Shown here one piece after another: positions 48,690 through 57,269 of a DNA stretch of 64,000 nucleotides (position 1 is its first letter; each line of letters opens with the position of its first letter). Where the stretch lies: assembly GCF_015234515.1 (NCBI RefSeq), contig NZ_JADGMY010000011.1:124001-188000 (forward strand), in the 5' to 3' direction. This stretch comes from Cellulomonas sp. (GTDB lineage Bacteria > Actinomycetota > Actinomycetes > Actinomycetales > Cellulomonadaceae). The notes beneath the pieces are model-generated. The model made no database searches. It was not told where the DNA came from and was given only the letters and a program-made list of their open reading frames with translations. The position numbers and the translations under genes are program-made.

Positions 48690-49873
48690 CCGCGACCCTC
48701 GCCGACGTCGTCGCGGCGCTCGACGGCCGCTACCCGCCGCGGACCGCGGAGTCCTGGGACCGCGTCGGCCTGGCCGCGGGCGACCCGGCGGCGCCGGTGC
48801 GGCGCGTCCTGTTCGCCGTCGACCCGGTGGCGACGGTCGTCGACGAGGCGATCACCTGGGACGCGGACCTCCTGGTCACGCACCACCCGCTGCTGCTGCG
48901 GCCCGTGCACTCGGTGGCCGCGACGACGTACAAGGGCGCGCTGCTCCACCGGCTCGTGCGGGCGGGCTGCGGGCTGTACACGGCCCACACCAACGCGGAC
49001 GCGGCGCGCGGTGGCGTGGCCGAGGCGCTGGCCGACGCCGTGGGCCTGGTCGGCACGGAGCCGCTCGTCGCGGCCGACGCGCCCGCGCTCGACAAGCACG
49101 TCGTCATGGTGCCGGTCACGGGCGCGGACGCCCTGGTCGACGCGCTCGCGGCTGCCGGCGCCGGTGAGGTCGGCGACTACGCACGGTGCGCGTGGACGAC
49201 CACCGGGCAGGGCACGTTCACGCCGCTGCCCGGCGCGTCTCCCGCGGTCGGGTCCGTGGGGAGCCGCGAGAACGTCGCCGAGGCGCGTGTCGAGATGGTC
49301 GCGCCGCGTGGCCTGCGAGCGCGTGTCGTCGCCGCGATGAGGGCGGCCCACCCGTACGAGGAGCCGGCGTTCGACGTGCTGGAGCTCGCCGCGCTGCCCG
49401 GGGAGACCGGGCTGGGTCGTGTCGGCGCGCTGCGCGCCCCCATGCCGCTGCGCGACTTCGCCGCGGCGGTGGCCGCCGCGGTGCCGGCCTCCGCGCAGGG
49501 CGTGCGGTACGCCGGCGACCCCGACATGCCGGTGCGGCGCGTCGCGGTGCTCGGCGGCTCGGGGGACTCGCTGTTCGACGCCGTGCGCGCCGCGGACGTC
49601 GACGTGTACGTCACCGCCGACCTGCGGCACCACCCGGCCTCGGAGCAGCAGGAGCGCGCCGCGTTCGAGGCGGGCGACGGACCACCGCGTCCCGCACTGG
49701 TCGACGTCGCGCACTCCGCCTCGGAGTGGTTGTGGCTGCCGCGCGCCGCCGACGCGCTGCGGGCCGATCTGGCGGCCACGGGCACTACGGTGGAGACCCG
49801 CGTCAGCACGCGGCGCACCGACCCGTGGACGGGTCATGTGCCGCAGACGTCCCCGCCGGAAGGAACCACGTGA
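48686..49873 (+). CDS. Nif3-like dinuclear metal protein
   Basis: 395 residues. Metal ligands are in DLLVTHHPLLLRPV and YTAHTNADAARGG; the long form contains a PII-like insertion (HPYEEPAFDVLEL). Related to GTP cyclohydrolase I type 2 but the activity is uncertain. It overlaps both neighbours by four bases and forms the conserved actinobacterial trio with the zinc-ribbon and phosphatase genes. Confidence 0.9.
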   Translation: MTATLADVVAALDGRYPPRTAESWDRVGLAAGDPAAPVRRVLFAVDPVATVVDEAITWDADLLVTHHPLLLRPVHSVAATTYKGALLHRLVRAGCGLYTAHTNADAARGGVAEALADAVGLVGTEPLVAADAPALDKHVVMVPVTGADALVDALAAAGAGEVGDYARCAWTTTGQGTFTPLPGASPAVGSVGSRENVAEARVEMVAPRGLRARVVAAMRAAHPYEEPAFDVLELAALPGETGLGRVGALRAPMPLRDFAAAVAAAVPASAQGVRYAGDPDMPVRRVAVLGGSGDSLFDAVRAADVDVYVTADLRHHPASEQQERAAFEAGDGPPRPALVDVAHSASEWLWLPRAADALRADLAATGTTVETRVSTRRTDPWTGHVPQTSPPEGTT

Positions 49874-50607
49874 CGACCGCTCCCGCAGCCGACCAGCGCC
49901 GACTCCTCGACGTCCAGGAGCTGGACACCCGCCTCGCGCAGCTCGCGCACAAGCGGCGCTCGCTCCCGGCCCTCGCGCGGCTCGTCGAGCTCGACTCGCA
50001 GCTCGCGGACCTGGACTCCGCGCTGGTGACGTCCCGGACCGCGGCGTCCGACCTGCGCATCGAGGTGGCGAAGGCGGAGACCGACGTCGACCAGGTGCGC
50101 AGCCGCGCCGCCCGCAACCAGCAGCGGCTCGACGGCGGGCAGGTCGGTGCCAAGGACGCGCAGGCACTCACGAGCGAGCTCGCCAGCCTCGCGGCGCGGC
50201 AGGCGCACCTCGAGGACGTCGAGCTCGAGGTCATGGAGCGGCTCGAGGCGCACGAGGCCGTGCTGCGCGACCTCGAGCAGGCGCAGGGTGCCCTCGTCGC
50301 GGACCGCGACAAGGTCGTCGCCGAGCGGGACGCCGGGTACGCCGAGCTGGACGCCGAGGCGGCGCGGGTGCGCGCCGAGCGCGAACGTGCTGCCGAGGGC
50401 CTGGACGCGGGTCTCGTCGCGCTCTACGAGCGGCTGCGGGGCCAGCTCGGCGGCAGCGGCGCCGCCGCGCTGCGGGGCAACCGGTGCGAGGGCTGCCGCC
50501 TCGACCTGAACGGTCAGGACCTCGAGGCCATCCGCGCGCGTCCGGCCGACGCGGTCGTCCGGTGCGAGGAGTGCGGGCGCATCCTGGTCCGCCTCACCGA
50601 CTCCTGA
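49870..50607 (+). CDS. Coiled-coil zinc-ribbon protein (CT398/YbgI-neighbour type)
   Basis: 245 residues. The first 170 residues form a long helical hairpin rich in Leu/Ala/Glu, then a zinc ribbon with C-x2-C pairs in GNRCEGCRLDL and VRCEECGRIL. GGAAGGAAC precedes GTG 49870. Conserved next to Nif3; role unknown, possibly nucleic-acid or protein binding. Confidence 0.88.
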   Translation: MTTAPAADQRRLLDVQELDTRLAQLAHKRRSLPALARLVELDSQLADLDSALVTSRTAASDLRIEVAKAETDVDQVRSRAARNQQRLDGGQVGAKDAQALTSELASLAARQAHLEDVELEVMERLEAHEAVLRDLEQAQGALVADRDKVVAERDAGYAELDAEAARVRAERERAAEGLDAGLVALYERLRGQLGGSGAAALRGNRCEGCRLDLNGQDLEAIRARPADAVVRCEECGRILVRLTDS

Positions 50608-50659
50608 GGGGCGGCGCGGTGCGCTGGACCGGCGGGCCGCAGCCGCGAAGAATGTGCGG

Positions 50660-51487
50660 ATGACCAGCGCACCCGGACGTCCTGCCAGCCCGCCCGCCGG
50701 ACCGGAGGGCGGGTCCGGGTCACCCGCCGAGCCCCTCGCACCCACGCGGGCGGACCCCGCGGGCTCCGGCACGTCGGCTGCGGGGCAGGGCGGCGCGCGG
50801 CTCCGTGCCGTGCGGCCGTCGGGGACCGCTCCCCGGTTCGACGACGACGAGCCGACGACGGTCGTGCTCGTGCGGCACGGCCAGACCGCGATGACGGTCT
50901 CGCGCGGGTACTCGGGCTCCTCGGAACCCGGGCCGTCGCTCGACGACCTCGGGCGGACGCAGGCGGCGGCTGCCGCGGCGCTCGTCCACCGCGTCGGCCG
51001 TGACCTGTGGGGCGACATCGAGTACCCGAGCGAGATCGTCGCCTCCCCGATGGTCCGCACGCAGGAGACAGCCGCGATCCTCGCCGAGCGCCTGGGGCTG
51101 CCGCTGCGCACCGACGCGGCCTTCCAGGAGGCGGACTTCGGGCAGTGGCAGGGGCTGACGGCCGAGCAGATCGAGGAGCGCTGGCCCGGGGTGCTCGAGC
51201 CGTGGCACACCGACGGCCACGTGCGCCCGCCCGGTGGTGAGTCCATCGCGGACGTCGGCGTGCGGCTGCGCCGCGGACTGGACGGACTGCGCGAGGGCGG
51301 GCCGCGGACCGTCGTGGTGGTGTCGCACGCGGTCGCGATCCGCGCGGCGCTCGGTGTGACGATGGGCGCCCACCCCGGGACGTGGAGCCAGCTGCGCGTG
51401 GCGCCTGCCTCGGTGAGCATCGTGCGGCTGTTCGCTGACCGCCGTGACGAGATCGCGGTGGCGGGCGCACCCAGCGAGGGCTGGTGA
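50660..51487 (+). CDS. Histidine phosphatase (RNase HI domain absent)
   Basis: 275 residues. Residues 1-65 are a disordered Pro/Gly/Ala linker; the rest is a phosphoglycerate mutase-like acid phosphatase with the RHG motif (VVLVRHGQTAMTVSRGY) and the second His in VVVVSHAVAIRAAL. In Mycobacterium the gene at this place is a fusion of RNase HI with this phosphatase; here the first domain is missing and no RNase H sequence lies upstream. AAGAAT six bases before ATG 50660 suggests leaderless initiation. Confidence 0.85.
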   Translation: MTSAPGRPASPPAGPEGGSGSPAEPLAPTRADPAGSGTSAAGQGGARLRAVRPSGTAPRFDDDEPTTVVLVRHGQTAMTVSRGYSGSSEPGPSLDDLGRTQAAAAAALVHRVGRDLWGDIEYPSEIVASPMVRTQETAAILAERLGLPLRTDAAFQEADFGQWQGLTAEQIEERWPGVLEPWHTDGHVRPPGGESIADVGVRLRRGLDGLREGGPRTVVVVSHAVAIRAALGVTMGAHPGTWSQLRVAPASVSIVRLFADRRDEIAVAGAPSEGW

Positions 51488-51488
51488 C

Positions 51489-51512
51489 GCCCGGCCGCTG
51501 ATGACGCCGGGC
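51489..51512. terminator. Short hairpin between convergent genes
   Basis: GCCCGGC (51489-51495) pairs with GCCGGGC (51506-51512), between the phosphatase gene and yaaA. Confidence 0.4.
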
Positions 51513-51529
51513 CGTTGGCGCCGGTCGCG

Positions 51530-52312
51530 TCAGACGACGACGAGCGACAGCGTGCGAGGCCCGCGTCGCGGCTCGGGGCCCAGCTCCACGGCGTGCAGCG
51601 CGTCGCCGACCAGCGCGCTCGCGGCGTGCGCCAGCTCGTCGGCGTCGCGCGGCTCGCGGCCGCGGCGGGTCACGAGGTGGCGCGTCAGCACGCCGCGCGT
51701 GTGCTTGGCGTGGTGCGAGACCACCGAGCGGCGTCCGTCGACCTCCCGCAGCACCCGCACGTCGACCCAGCGAGCGCCGGCCGGTGGGGTCCACGCGGCG
51801 CGGTACGCGGCCGACCGGCAGTCGACGACCAGCTCGTCCTCGGCGCGCTGCGTGAGCTCGACCCCGAGCGGCCCGCGCCAGGCGGCGGCGAGCGGGCCGA
51901 TGCCGGGCAGGTCCGTGCCCATCGACAGGCGGTAGGCGGGGACGACGTCGTCGACCGTCAGCACGCCCCACAGCGCCGACACGACGCGCACGCTCGCGAC
52001 CGCCCGGGTGCGCGCCGCCGGGGTCAGCGTGTCGAGCCCGGCCGCGCCGTACAGCACGCCGGTGTAGACGCGTGAGGCGCGCGCCGCGGGCGCCGAGCGC
52101 AGCACGACGTTGCGCGCGACCTCGTCCGCGAGTCCGCGCGAGACGCCGAGCACGTCGCACGCGTCCGGGCGGGCGCTGACGGCGACGAGCGCGTCGAGCA
52201 CCTTCTCGCGGACCGGCGTCAGGCCCGGGTGCGACAGCGACGCCAGGTCGAGCGGGGGAGCGGCGGCGGGCGCGGGCGTCTTGCCCTCGGAGGGCGGCAG
52301 GAGCACGAGCAC
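51530..52312 (-). CDS. yaaA: YaaA-family (DUF328) protein
   Basis: 260 residues. MLVLLPPSEGKTP at the start, and VYTGVLYGAAGLDTL, are the family signatures. E. coli YaaA lowers intracellular iron under peroxide stress and binds DNA. GTG 52312 follows TACCCT (52319-52324 on the minus strand) by six bases, so it is leaderless. Confidence 0.9.
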   Translation of the reverse strand: MLVLLPPSEGKTPAPAAAPPLDLASLSHPGLTPVREKVLDALVAVSARPDACDVLGVSRGLADEVARNVVLRSAPAARASRVYTGVLYGAAGLDTLTPAARTRAVASVRVVSALWGVLTVDDVVPAYRLSMGTDLPGIGPLAAAWRGPLGVELTQRAEDELVVDCRSAAYRAAWTPPAGARWVDVRVLREVDGRRSVVSHHAKHTRGVLTRHLVTRRGREPRDADELAHAASALVGDALHAVELGPEPRRGPRTLSLVVV

Positions 52313-52364
52313 CGCACGAGGGTACGGTGTGCGCTCCGCCGTCCGACGACGTCAGGGGTGTGAC

Positions 52365-52748
52365 GTGGCGCAGGTCAAGGTCTACGGGCGCCGCTCGGTG
52401 TGGGGTGCACGCCGCCAGGAGGTCTCCGATGCCGTGCACGGCGCGCTGGTCGCGGCGTGGGGGCTGCCGGACGACAAGCGGTTCCACCGGTTCCTGCTGC
52501 TCGACGACGAGGACCTCGTCGCGCCGCGCGGCCCGGCATACCTCGTCGTCGAGGTCGTGTGCTTCACGGGCCGCAGCCCGGGCGCGGTCCGCGCGCTGAT
52601 CGCCGCGTTCTTCGACGACGTCGCGCCCGCGCTCGGCCTGGGCGCCGACGACCTGGAGGTCGTGGTCATCGAGAGCCCGCCGACGCACTGGGGCATCCGC
52701 GGCGTCGCCGGTGACGAGCTGACCCTGCCGTACCGCGTCGACGTGTGA
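52365..52748 (+). CDS. Tautomerase-superfamily protein without Pro-1
   Basis: 127 residues resembling the Tautomerase_2 group (VYGRRSVWGARRQEVSDAVH, VVEVVCFTGRSPGAVRALI, VVIESPPTHWGIRG). The N-terminus reads MAQVKVY, so the catalytic proline that follows Met in tautomerases is absent. Either the start is elsewhere or the protein has another role. Confidence 0.7.
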   Translation: MAQVKVYGRRSVWGARRQEVSDAVHGALVAAWGLPDDKRFHRFLLLDDEDLVAPRGPAYLVVEVVCFTGRSPGAVRALIAAFFDDVAPALGLGADDLEVVVIESPPTHWGIRGVAGDELTLPYRVDV

Positions 52749-52754
52749 CGCGGG

Positions 52755-52760
52755 TAGGCT
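52755..52760 (+). promoter_or_regulatory. -10 element of rnpB
   Basis: TAGGCT is placed nine bases before the predicted 5' end of RNase P RNA. Confidence 0.55.
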
Positions 52761-52768
52761 GACCGCGC

Positions 52769-53162
<394 letters not shown>

Positions 53163-53265
53163 CACATGAGCCGCTGACCTGAGGAGACGCAACGGCCCGA
53201 CGTCCCTCATGCCGATTCCGCTCCCGCCCCTCATCGATGTGAACAGTCCACTTCCCGGCCTTCTG

Positions 53266-53469
53266 CTACGGCGACCCATCCGCAGTCCGCGAGGAGTCCG
53301 CAGGAGTGCCGAGCACGGCGTCCACAGCCTCGCGGGTCCGGTCGTCCGAGTCCGGCCACAGGTGGCTGTAGGTGTCCAGCGTCTCGACCGCCGACGCGTG
53401 CCCGAGCCGCGCTTGGACCGTCTTCACGGACTCCCCGTGCCGGATCAGCAGCGATGCGTAGTAGTGCCG
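53266..53469 (-). pseudogene. Tyrosine recombinase C-terminal remnant (element 1)
   Basis: 67 codons ending in TAG. The sequence begins RHYYASLLIRHGESVKT and continues RLGHASAVETLDTYSHLW: the catalytic R-H, the LGH box and the nucleophile Tyr of a phage integrase. A stop codon lies directly before it and no upstream part survives, so about four fifths of the gene is deleted. Confidence 0.85.
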
Positions 53470-53551
53470 CTATCGCACGCACCGAGGCGGACGAGCGTGC
53501 TACGGACGGGGGTGCGTCGCTGAGGGCACGTTCGCCGGTAGGTTGCCCGAC

Positions 53552-53974
53552 ATGACACCCGAGCCCGGCACGCGGGTCAACCAGCTCACCAATCTCGGCC
53601 AAGGCCTTGCTGTGGGTTGCCTCGCCCTCGGCGTGACGGCCATCACCCGCACGAAGATGACCATAGAGTTCGCGTTCGGGCACGCCTGGCGACCGTGGTT
53701 GTACTCAAGGCGCTTCCCGCAGGTCCGCGCCGATCGGCGCAACGACATCTACTTCGAGATCATCGGACGAAGCGAACGACGCCAGGGGGCAACGATCGCC
53801 GCGTGGGACCTACACGGCGAGGTCGGCGTCGAGCCCTATCTGAAGGGCGCTTGGACACTCGATGATGCGCAGGACCTGATGCCGACGTACACAGGGGTGC
53901 CGTGGTCCGGCTGGCTCGACCTCGCGGAGCGCTTCGTCGGCGACCTCGGCGACGATCAGGTCGTCCGCGGCTGA
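53552..53974 (+). CDS. Orphan cargo protein of element 1
   Basis: 140 residues; I do not recognise the family. No signal peptide. One weakly hydrophobic stretch (LGQGLAVGCLALGVTAI) is followed by an aromatic-rich part (FAFGHAWRPWLYSRRFPQV, DIYFEIIGR, YTGVPWSGWLDLAERF). TAGGTT ends seven bases before ATG 53552, so it looks leaderless and expressed; ATG 53543 is an alternative. Codon use is less GC-biased than its neighbours. As the only intact non-mobility gene in the element it may be a defence, immunity or modifier protein, but nothing in the sequence proves that. Confidence 0.6.
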   Translation: MTPEPGTRVNQLTNLGQGLAVGCLALGVTAITRTKMTIEFAFGHAWRPWLYSRRFPQVRADRRNDIYFEIIGRSERRQGATIAAWDLHGEVGVEPYLKGAWTLDDAQDLMPTYTGVPWSGWLDLAERFVGDLGDDQVVRG

Positions 53975-54244
53975 CTATGCCCGGCGTCGCGACTGTGCGG
54001 CGCGTGAACGAGCCGAACGTGGCTCGATCCGGTTGCGGTCGAGGGGGACCGTGCGGTCAGCGCGCCACTGCCGGTACGTGCACTCATCCACGAGCCATCG
54101 ACCATTCGGCACCACCTGGAAGCCGCCGGGGACAACGCCGTGCCGGATGTAGAGCACTGCGGTGGACACAGCCACGTGGAGCTCGTCAGCGATCTGCCGA
54201 GGTGTGAGCGTCCGGCCTGGCAGAGAGTCGTCGGCATCGGGCAC
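53975..54244 (-). CDS. Excisionase/AlpA-like helix-turn-helix protein
   Basis: 89 residues from GTG 54244. LTPRQIADELHVAVSTAVLY followed by IRHGVVPGGFQVVPNGRWLV is the MerR-like winged helix of excisionases. It ends exactly where the convergent orphan gene ends. It would direct excision for the integrase whose remnant lies at the left end. Confidence 0.75.
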   Translation of the reverse strand: MPDADDSLPGRTLTPRQIADELHVAVSTAVLYIRHGVVPGGFQVVPNGRWLVDECTYRQWRADRTVPLDRNRIEPRSARSRAAQSRRRA

Positions 54245-54569
54245 GGCGGAAGAGTTACGTAGTCCGCAGCCAGTCCGCAAGAGCACCACCACGGCCCAAC
54301 GCTCACCGTCAGCGCCCAACAGCGTCCTGGCAGGTCAGCCCTAAGAACGGTCATCCGCCGCATCGTGCACACATCTGCCATATGGGCCGCCGTCGGTACC
54401 GGGCGTACCGGCTGGCTCATCCGCACTTCGAGCCTGTGAACTGCAAGAGAACCCCGGTGGAAGTCCCGCGACGGCCTTCATGGGGGTCGCAGGGGTCGCG
54501 TGATGTTGCGACATGTTGAGGCGCGTAGCCCCCACACAGCCCCCGGATTCCGGAGTCGGGGTCGTGGGA
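54245..54569. other. Junction of the two elements, no gene
   Basis: Holds the upstream region of the excisionase-like gene, repeat copy 2 (54402-54426) and about 140 bp of element 2 with no open frame of note. Confidence 0.5.
54402..54426 (+). repeat. rnpB-3' repeat, copy 2
   Basis: 25 bases identical to 53141-53165. Marks the junction between elements 1 and 2. Confidence 0.9.
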
Positions 54570-55069
54570 TCAGCGCTCGTCGGCGCCGTCGTCGCGGATC
54601 CGGATGATCCCGTCGGACGCGTCGCGCATCCGCTCGTCGTCGTCAGGCCACAGGTGAGCGTAGGTCCGCAGCGTCTCGTTCGCGTCCCTGTGCTCGAGGC
54701 GATGCGTGACGGCCACCGGTGACGCGCCGCCGGCGACGAGCAGCGACGCGTGGAAGTGCCGCAGCTCGTGCCACCCGTCCCCGCCCGGCGCGCCCGCGAT
54801 CGCCGCGGCCGCGCGCCACACCTCCCACGCCGTCCTGATCGCGACGCGCCGGTCGCTCGACGGCGTCCTCACCGGCCCGAGCACCGGCCGCCCTGCTGCG
54901 ACCGTCTCGCGCGTCAGCTGCCGGTCGATGCGCAGCACCGGCACCGCCGTCGATCTCGACAACGCGGTCCCATGTCAGACCGCGCATCTCCCCGGAGCGC
55001 CGCCCGGACGTCGCCCCCAGGACGGACATCGCACGGAAGCGCTTGCGGGCCGCGTCGGTGAGCGGGGTG
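54570..55069 (-). pseudogene. Tyrosine recombinase catalytic domain, frameshifted (element 2)
   Basis: The first frame carries SGRRSGEMRGLTWDRVVEID with the catalytic Arg. A frameshift near 54950 moves to a second frame that continues VPVLRIDRQLTRETVAAGRP, then HELRHFHASLLVAGG and HRLEHRDANETLRTYAHLW, with the remaining catalytic residues. The N-terminal arm-binding and core-binding domains are missing, with a stop just upstream. Different in sequence from the element 1 remnant. Confidence 0.8.
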
Positions 55070-55224
55070 CATGAGGATCACGCGCGCCGTCGGTGCGCCG
55101 AGAAGCACGGGGGCGCGGTGCCAGACGACGACGTGCGTCATCTCGCGCAGCCGGCGGCCACGGATGATCTGGACTCATGTCCGGAACCGTAGGTAGCGCC
55201 CCCGAGCGGGCGGGCGTCGGTGTG

Positions 55225-55605
55225 TCAGGACTGCACGAGCTGGTGTGCCCGCTGGTGCGACACTCCGAGCACCGCCCCGACGTCGCGCAGTGGCACGTCC
55301 TGGGCGACGAGGTCCCGCGCGAGCGCCGCAGCGTGCGCGCGCGCCGCAGCCTCGAGCCGCTGAGCCTGGGCGCGCTCGTCGCGGATGGCCGCGAGCCGTG
55401 CGGCGACATCCACGTCGCCGACCCTCGCGACGACGACGTGGACGCCGACCTCGTCGAGAGGCACGTCGAGCGTGACCGCCACGAGCTCGCGGGCCATGGT
55501 CTCGACCTCCGTGAGCCGGCGCGCCTGGGTGACGCCGATGTCTGGCACGGTGACCGTCCACCAGCGGCCATCGCGGGCCGCGGTCGCGGTGTAGGTGGTG
55601 CTCAT
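55225..55605 (-). CDS. hicB: HicB-type antitoxin with C-terminal helix-turn-helix
   Basis: 126 residues. MSTTYTATAARDGRWWTVTV and PDIGVTQARRLTEVETMARE are the HicB RNase H-like fold; VPLRDVGAVLGVSHQRAHQL at the C-terminus is a DNA-binding helix-turn-helix. It would neutralise HicA and repress the operon. GGAGG precedes ATG 55605, which overlaps the hicA stop by four bases. Confidence 0.85.
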   Translation of the reverse strand: MSTTYTATAARDGRWWTVTVPDIGVTQARRLTEVETMARELVAVTLDVPLDEVGVHVVVARVGDVDVAARLAAIRDERAQAQRLEAAARAHAAALARDLVAQDVPLRDVGAVLGVSHQRAHQLVQS

Positions 55606-55796
55606 CGTGCCTCCTCGATCGCCTGCATGATCTTCCGGTACACCCCGGGGCTGATGGTGCGGTGCCCGTCCGGGACCGCGATGCCCTTGCCGCTGGGGTG
55701 CTCCCACCAGGTGTGTGACCCGGTCGTGCGGACCGGCTCGAACCCGGCGGCCCGCAGTTCGCGGGTGACCTTGCGGGTGGGCTGCTCTGCGATCAT
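55602..55796 (-). CDS. hicA: HicA-type mRNA interferase toxin
   Basis: 64 residues. KVTRELRAAGFEPVRTTGSH is the HicA signature with the catalytic His, followed by GIAVPDGHRTISPGVYRKI. It cleaves mRNA through a double-stranded-RNA-binding-like fold. TAGACT (55804-55809 on the minus strand) ends seven bases before ATG 55796, so the toxin is probably translated leaderless and the antitoxin from a strong ribosome site. Confidence 0.85.
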   Translation of the reverse strand: MIAEQPTRKVTRELRAAGFEPVRTTGSHTWWEHPSGKGIAVPDGHRTISPGVYRKIMQAIEEAR

Positions 55797-55807
55797 GAAA
55801 TGTAGTC

Positions 55808-55845
55808 TATGTCGAGTAGACATAACAAGTCTAGTACGTCTAGAC
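55808..55845. promoter_or_regulatory. Two 17-bp operators of hicAB
   Basis: TATGTCGAGTAGACATA (55808-55824) and GTCTAGTACGTCTAGAC (55829-55845) are both perfect 6-bp-arm palindromes with 5-bp centres. Centres are 21 bp apart, two helical turns, so two HicB dimers could bind on one face. The first overlaps the -10. Confidence 0.75.
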
Positions 55846-55920
55846 GTGATTGCCTCGACATCCCTGTCGCCTCCATGGAGCCGCCACGGCAGTAAACGCC
55901 CAGGCCACGATTTCGTGCTT

Positions 55921-55951
55921 CAGAACCCGGCGTACCGGCTGGCTCATCCGC
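55921..55951 (+). repeat. rnpB-3' repeat, copy 3 (right end)
   Basis: 31 bases identical to 53133-53163. It lies 19 bp from the stop codon of the histidine kinase gene, the resumed chromosome. Confidence 0.9.
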
Positions 55952-55970
55952 CCACCCGGTGCCCTCGCGG

Positions 55971-57269
55971 TCACAGGCCGGCCGTCGCGCGCTCGGCCTC
56001 CTCGGCCCCGGGCGCGGTGACTCCGGCGCCCGTGCGGCGCGTCGGCGCCGCCGGCAGCCGCACCGTGAACGTCGCCCCCTCGCCGGGCTGCCCCACGGCG
56101 TAGATCGTGCCGCCGTGGCTGGTGACGACCTCGCGCAGTAGCGCGAGGCCGAGCCCGAACCGGCGCTCGTCGTCGCCGGGTCCGCGGTGGAACCGGTCGA
56201 ACAGGTGCTCCGGGTCGGCGAGGTCGAAGCCCTCACCGGTGTCGGTGACGACGACCTCCACGGTCCGTCCCTGCTCGGACGTGCTCGCGCACACGGCGAC
56301 GTGCCCGCCGGGCGGGGTGTGGGTCAGGGCGTTGGAGAGCAGCTCCGCGACGACGCGGCGCAGCGCCGAGGTGATGCCCCGGACGTGCGGGAGGTCGTCG
56401 TCGGTGAGCGCCGTGATCGTGACGCCGCGCTCGGCCGCGCGAGCGGCGTCGGCGCAGACCGCGTCCTCGACGAGGGCGGCGACGTCGACGTCCGTGCTGT
56501 CGGGGCGGGTGGCGACGGTGTCCTGCGTGGCCGCGAGCCGCGCGGACATCAGGAGCTCGTCGACGATCTCGCCCAGGCGGCGCGTCGTGGCGACGAGCCG
56601 GTCCAGGTCGCGCGCCTGCACGTGGTCGTCGGCCGCGCGGGCCCGGCGCACGAGCAGCTGGGCGCGCGCGTGGACCTGCGCGATCGGGGTGCGCAGCTCG
56701 TGGCTCGCGTCCGCGACGAACCGGCGCTGGCGGTGCAGGGCGTCGGCGAGGGGAGCGACGGCGCGGCGGCCCACCACGACGCCGCTCACGACGGCGGCGA
56801 GCGCTCCGGCGGCGGCGGCGACACCGAACGCGACCAGCAGGTGACGGCGGTCGGCGAGCTGGAAGCGTGCGTCGAAGACCGCCTGCACCACCTCGTCGCC
56901 GTTCCGTGCGGTGCGCACGTGGTAGACCGTGCCGTCCTGCGTGATCCGGGTGTCCTGCGCGACCCCCGACGCGGCGACCTCGACCAGGGCCTGACGCAGC
57001 GGGAAGCCGTCCGGTGGCGGGGCGACCCCGGTGTCCACGGACGTCCCGTCGAACGTGATGATCCAGCTGCAGGCCGGCGGCCCGGCGATCGTGCCGTGGG
57101 CGACGCCCCACGCGAGCTCCCCGTCGATCTGCTGCTCCTGGCTGTGCAGCAGGACGCCGTAGGAGATGGCGCCCGCGAGGCCGAGCAGCGCTGCGACCAC
57201 GAGCCCGACGAGGGACCCGATCCGCAGGCGCGCGCGCCGGACGACCCGCTCCTCGGGCGTCGGCGCCAT
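55971..57269 (-). CDS. Sensor histidine kinase
   Basis: 432 residues. Two membrane segments (about residues 18-40 and 150-172) flank a 110-residue extracytoplasmic sensor. The phosphoacceptor His is in FVADASHELRTPIAQVHARA, the N box is LLSNALTHTPPGG, and G boxes DTGEGFDLADPEHLF and GLGLALL follow. ATG 57269 overlaps the response regulator stop by four bases. It lies downstream of a biosynthesis-like operon on the same strand. Confidence 0.92.
   Translation of the reverse strand: MAPTPEERVVRRARLRIGSLVGLVVAALLGLAGAISYGVLLHSQEQQIDGELAWGVAHGTIAGPPACSWIITFDGTSVDTGVAPPPDGFPLRQALVEVAASGVAQDTRITQDGTVYHVRTARNGDEVVQAVFDARFQLADRRHLLVAFGVAAAAGALAAVVSGVVVGRRAVAPLADALHRQRRFVADASHELRTPIAQVHARAQLLVRRARAADDHVQARDLDRLVATTRRLGEIVDELLMSARLAATQDTVATRPDSTDVDVAALVEDAVCADAARAAERGVTITALTDDDLPHVRGITSALRRVVAELLSNALTHTPPGGHVAVCASTSEQGRTVEVVVTDTGEGFDLADPEHLFDRFHRGPGDDERRFGLGLALLREVVTSHGGTIYAVGQPGEGATFTVRLPAAPTRRTGAGVTAPGAEEAERATAGL

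Larger units (their letters stand above)
53166..54401. mobile_element. Small element 1 inserted at the rnpB 3' end
   Basis: 1.24 kb between repeat copies 1 and 2. It has an integrase C-terminal remnant at the left end, an orphan gene, and an excisionase-like gene at the right. Too small and too decayed to move by itself. Confidence 0.75.
54427..55928. mobile_element. Small element 2 with hicAB cargo
   Basis: 1.5 kb between repeat copies 2 and 3. It has a frameshifted integrase at its left end and a HicAB toxin-antitoxin pair at its right. Confidence 0.75.

Noticed and set aside
54975..55165. Possible small leaderless gene beginning MSPDHPWPP on the minus strand in element 2
   Set aside because: It overlaps the integrase remnant in another frame and reads as Arg/Pro-rich noise, despite a TACGGT upstream.
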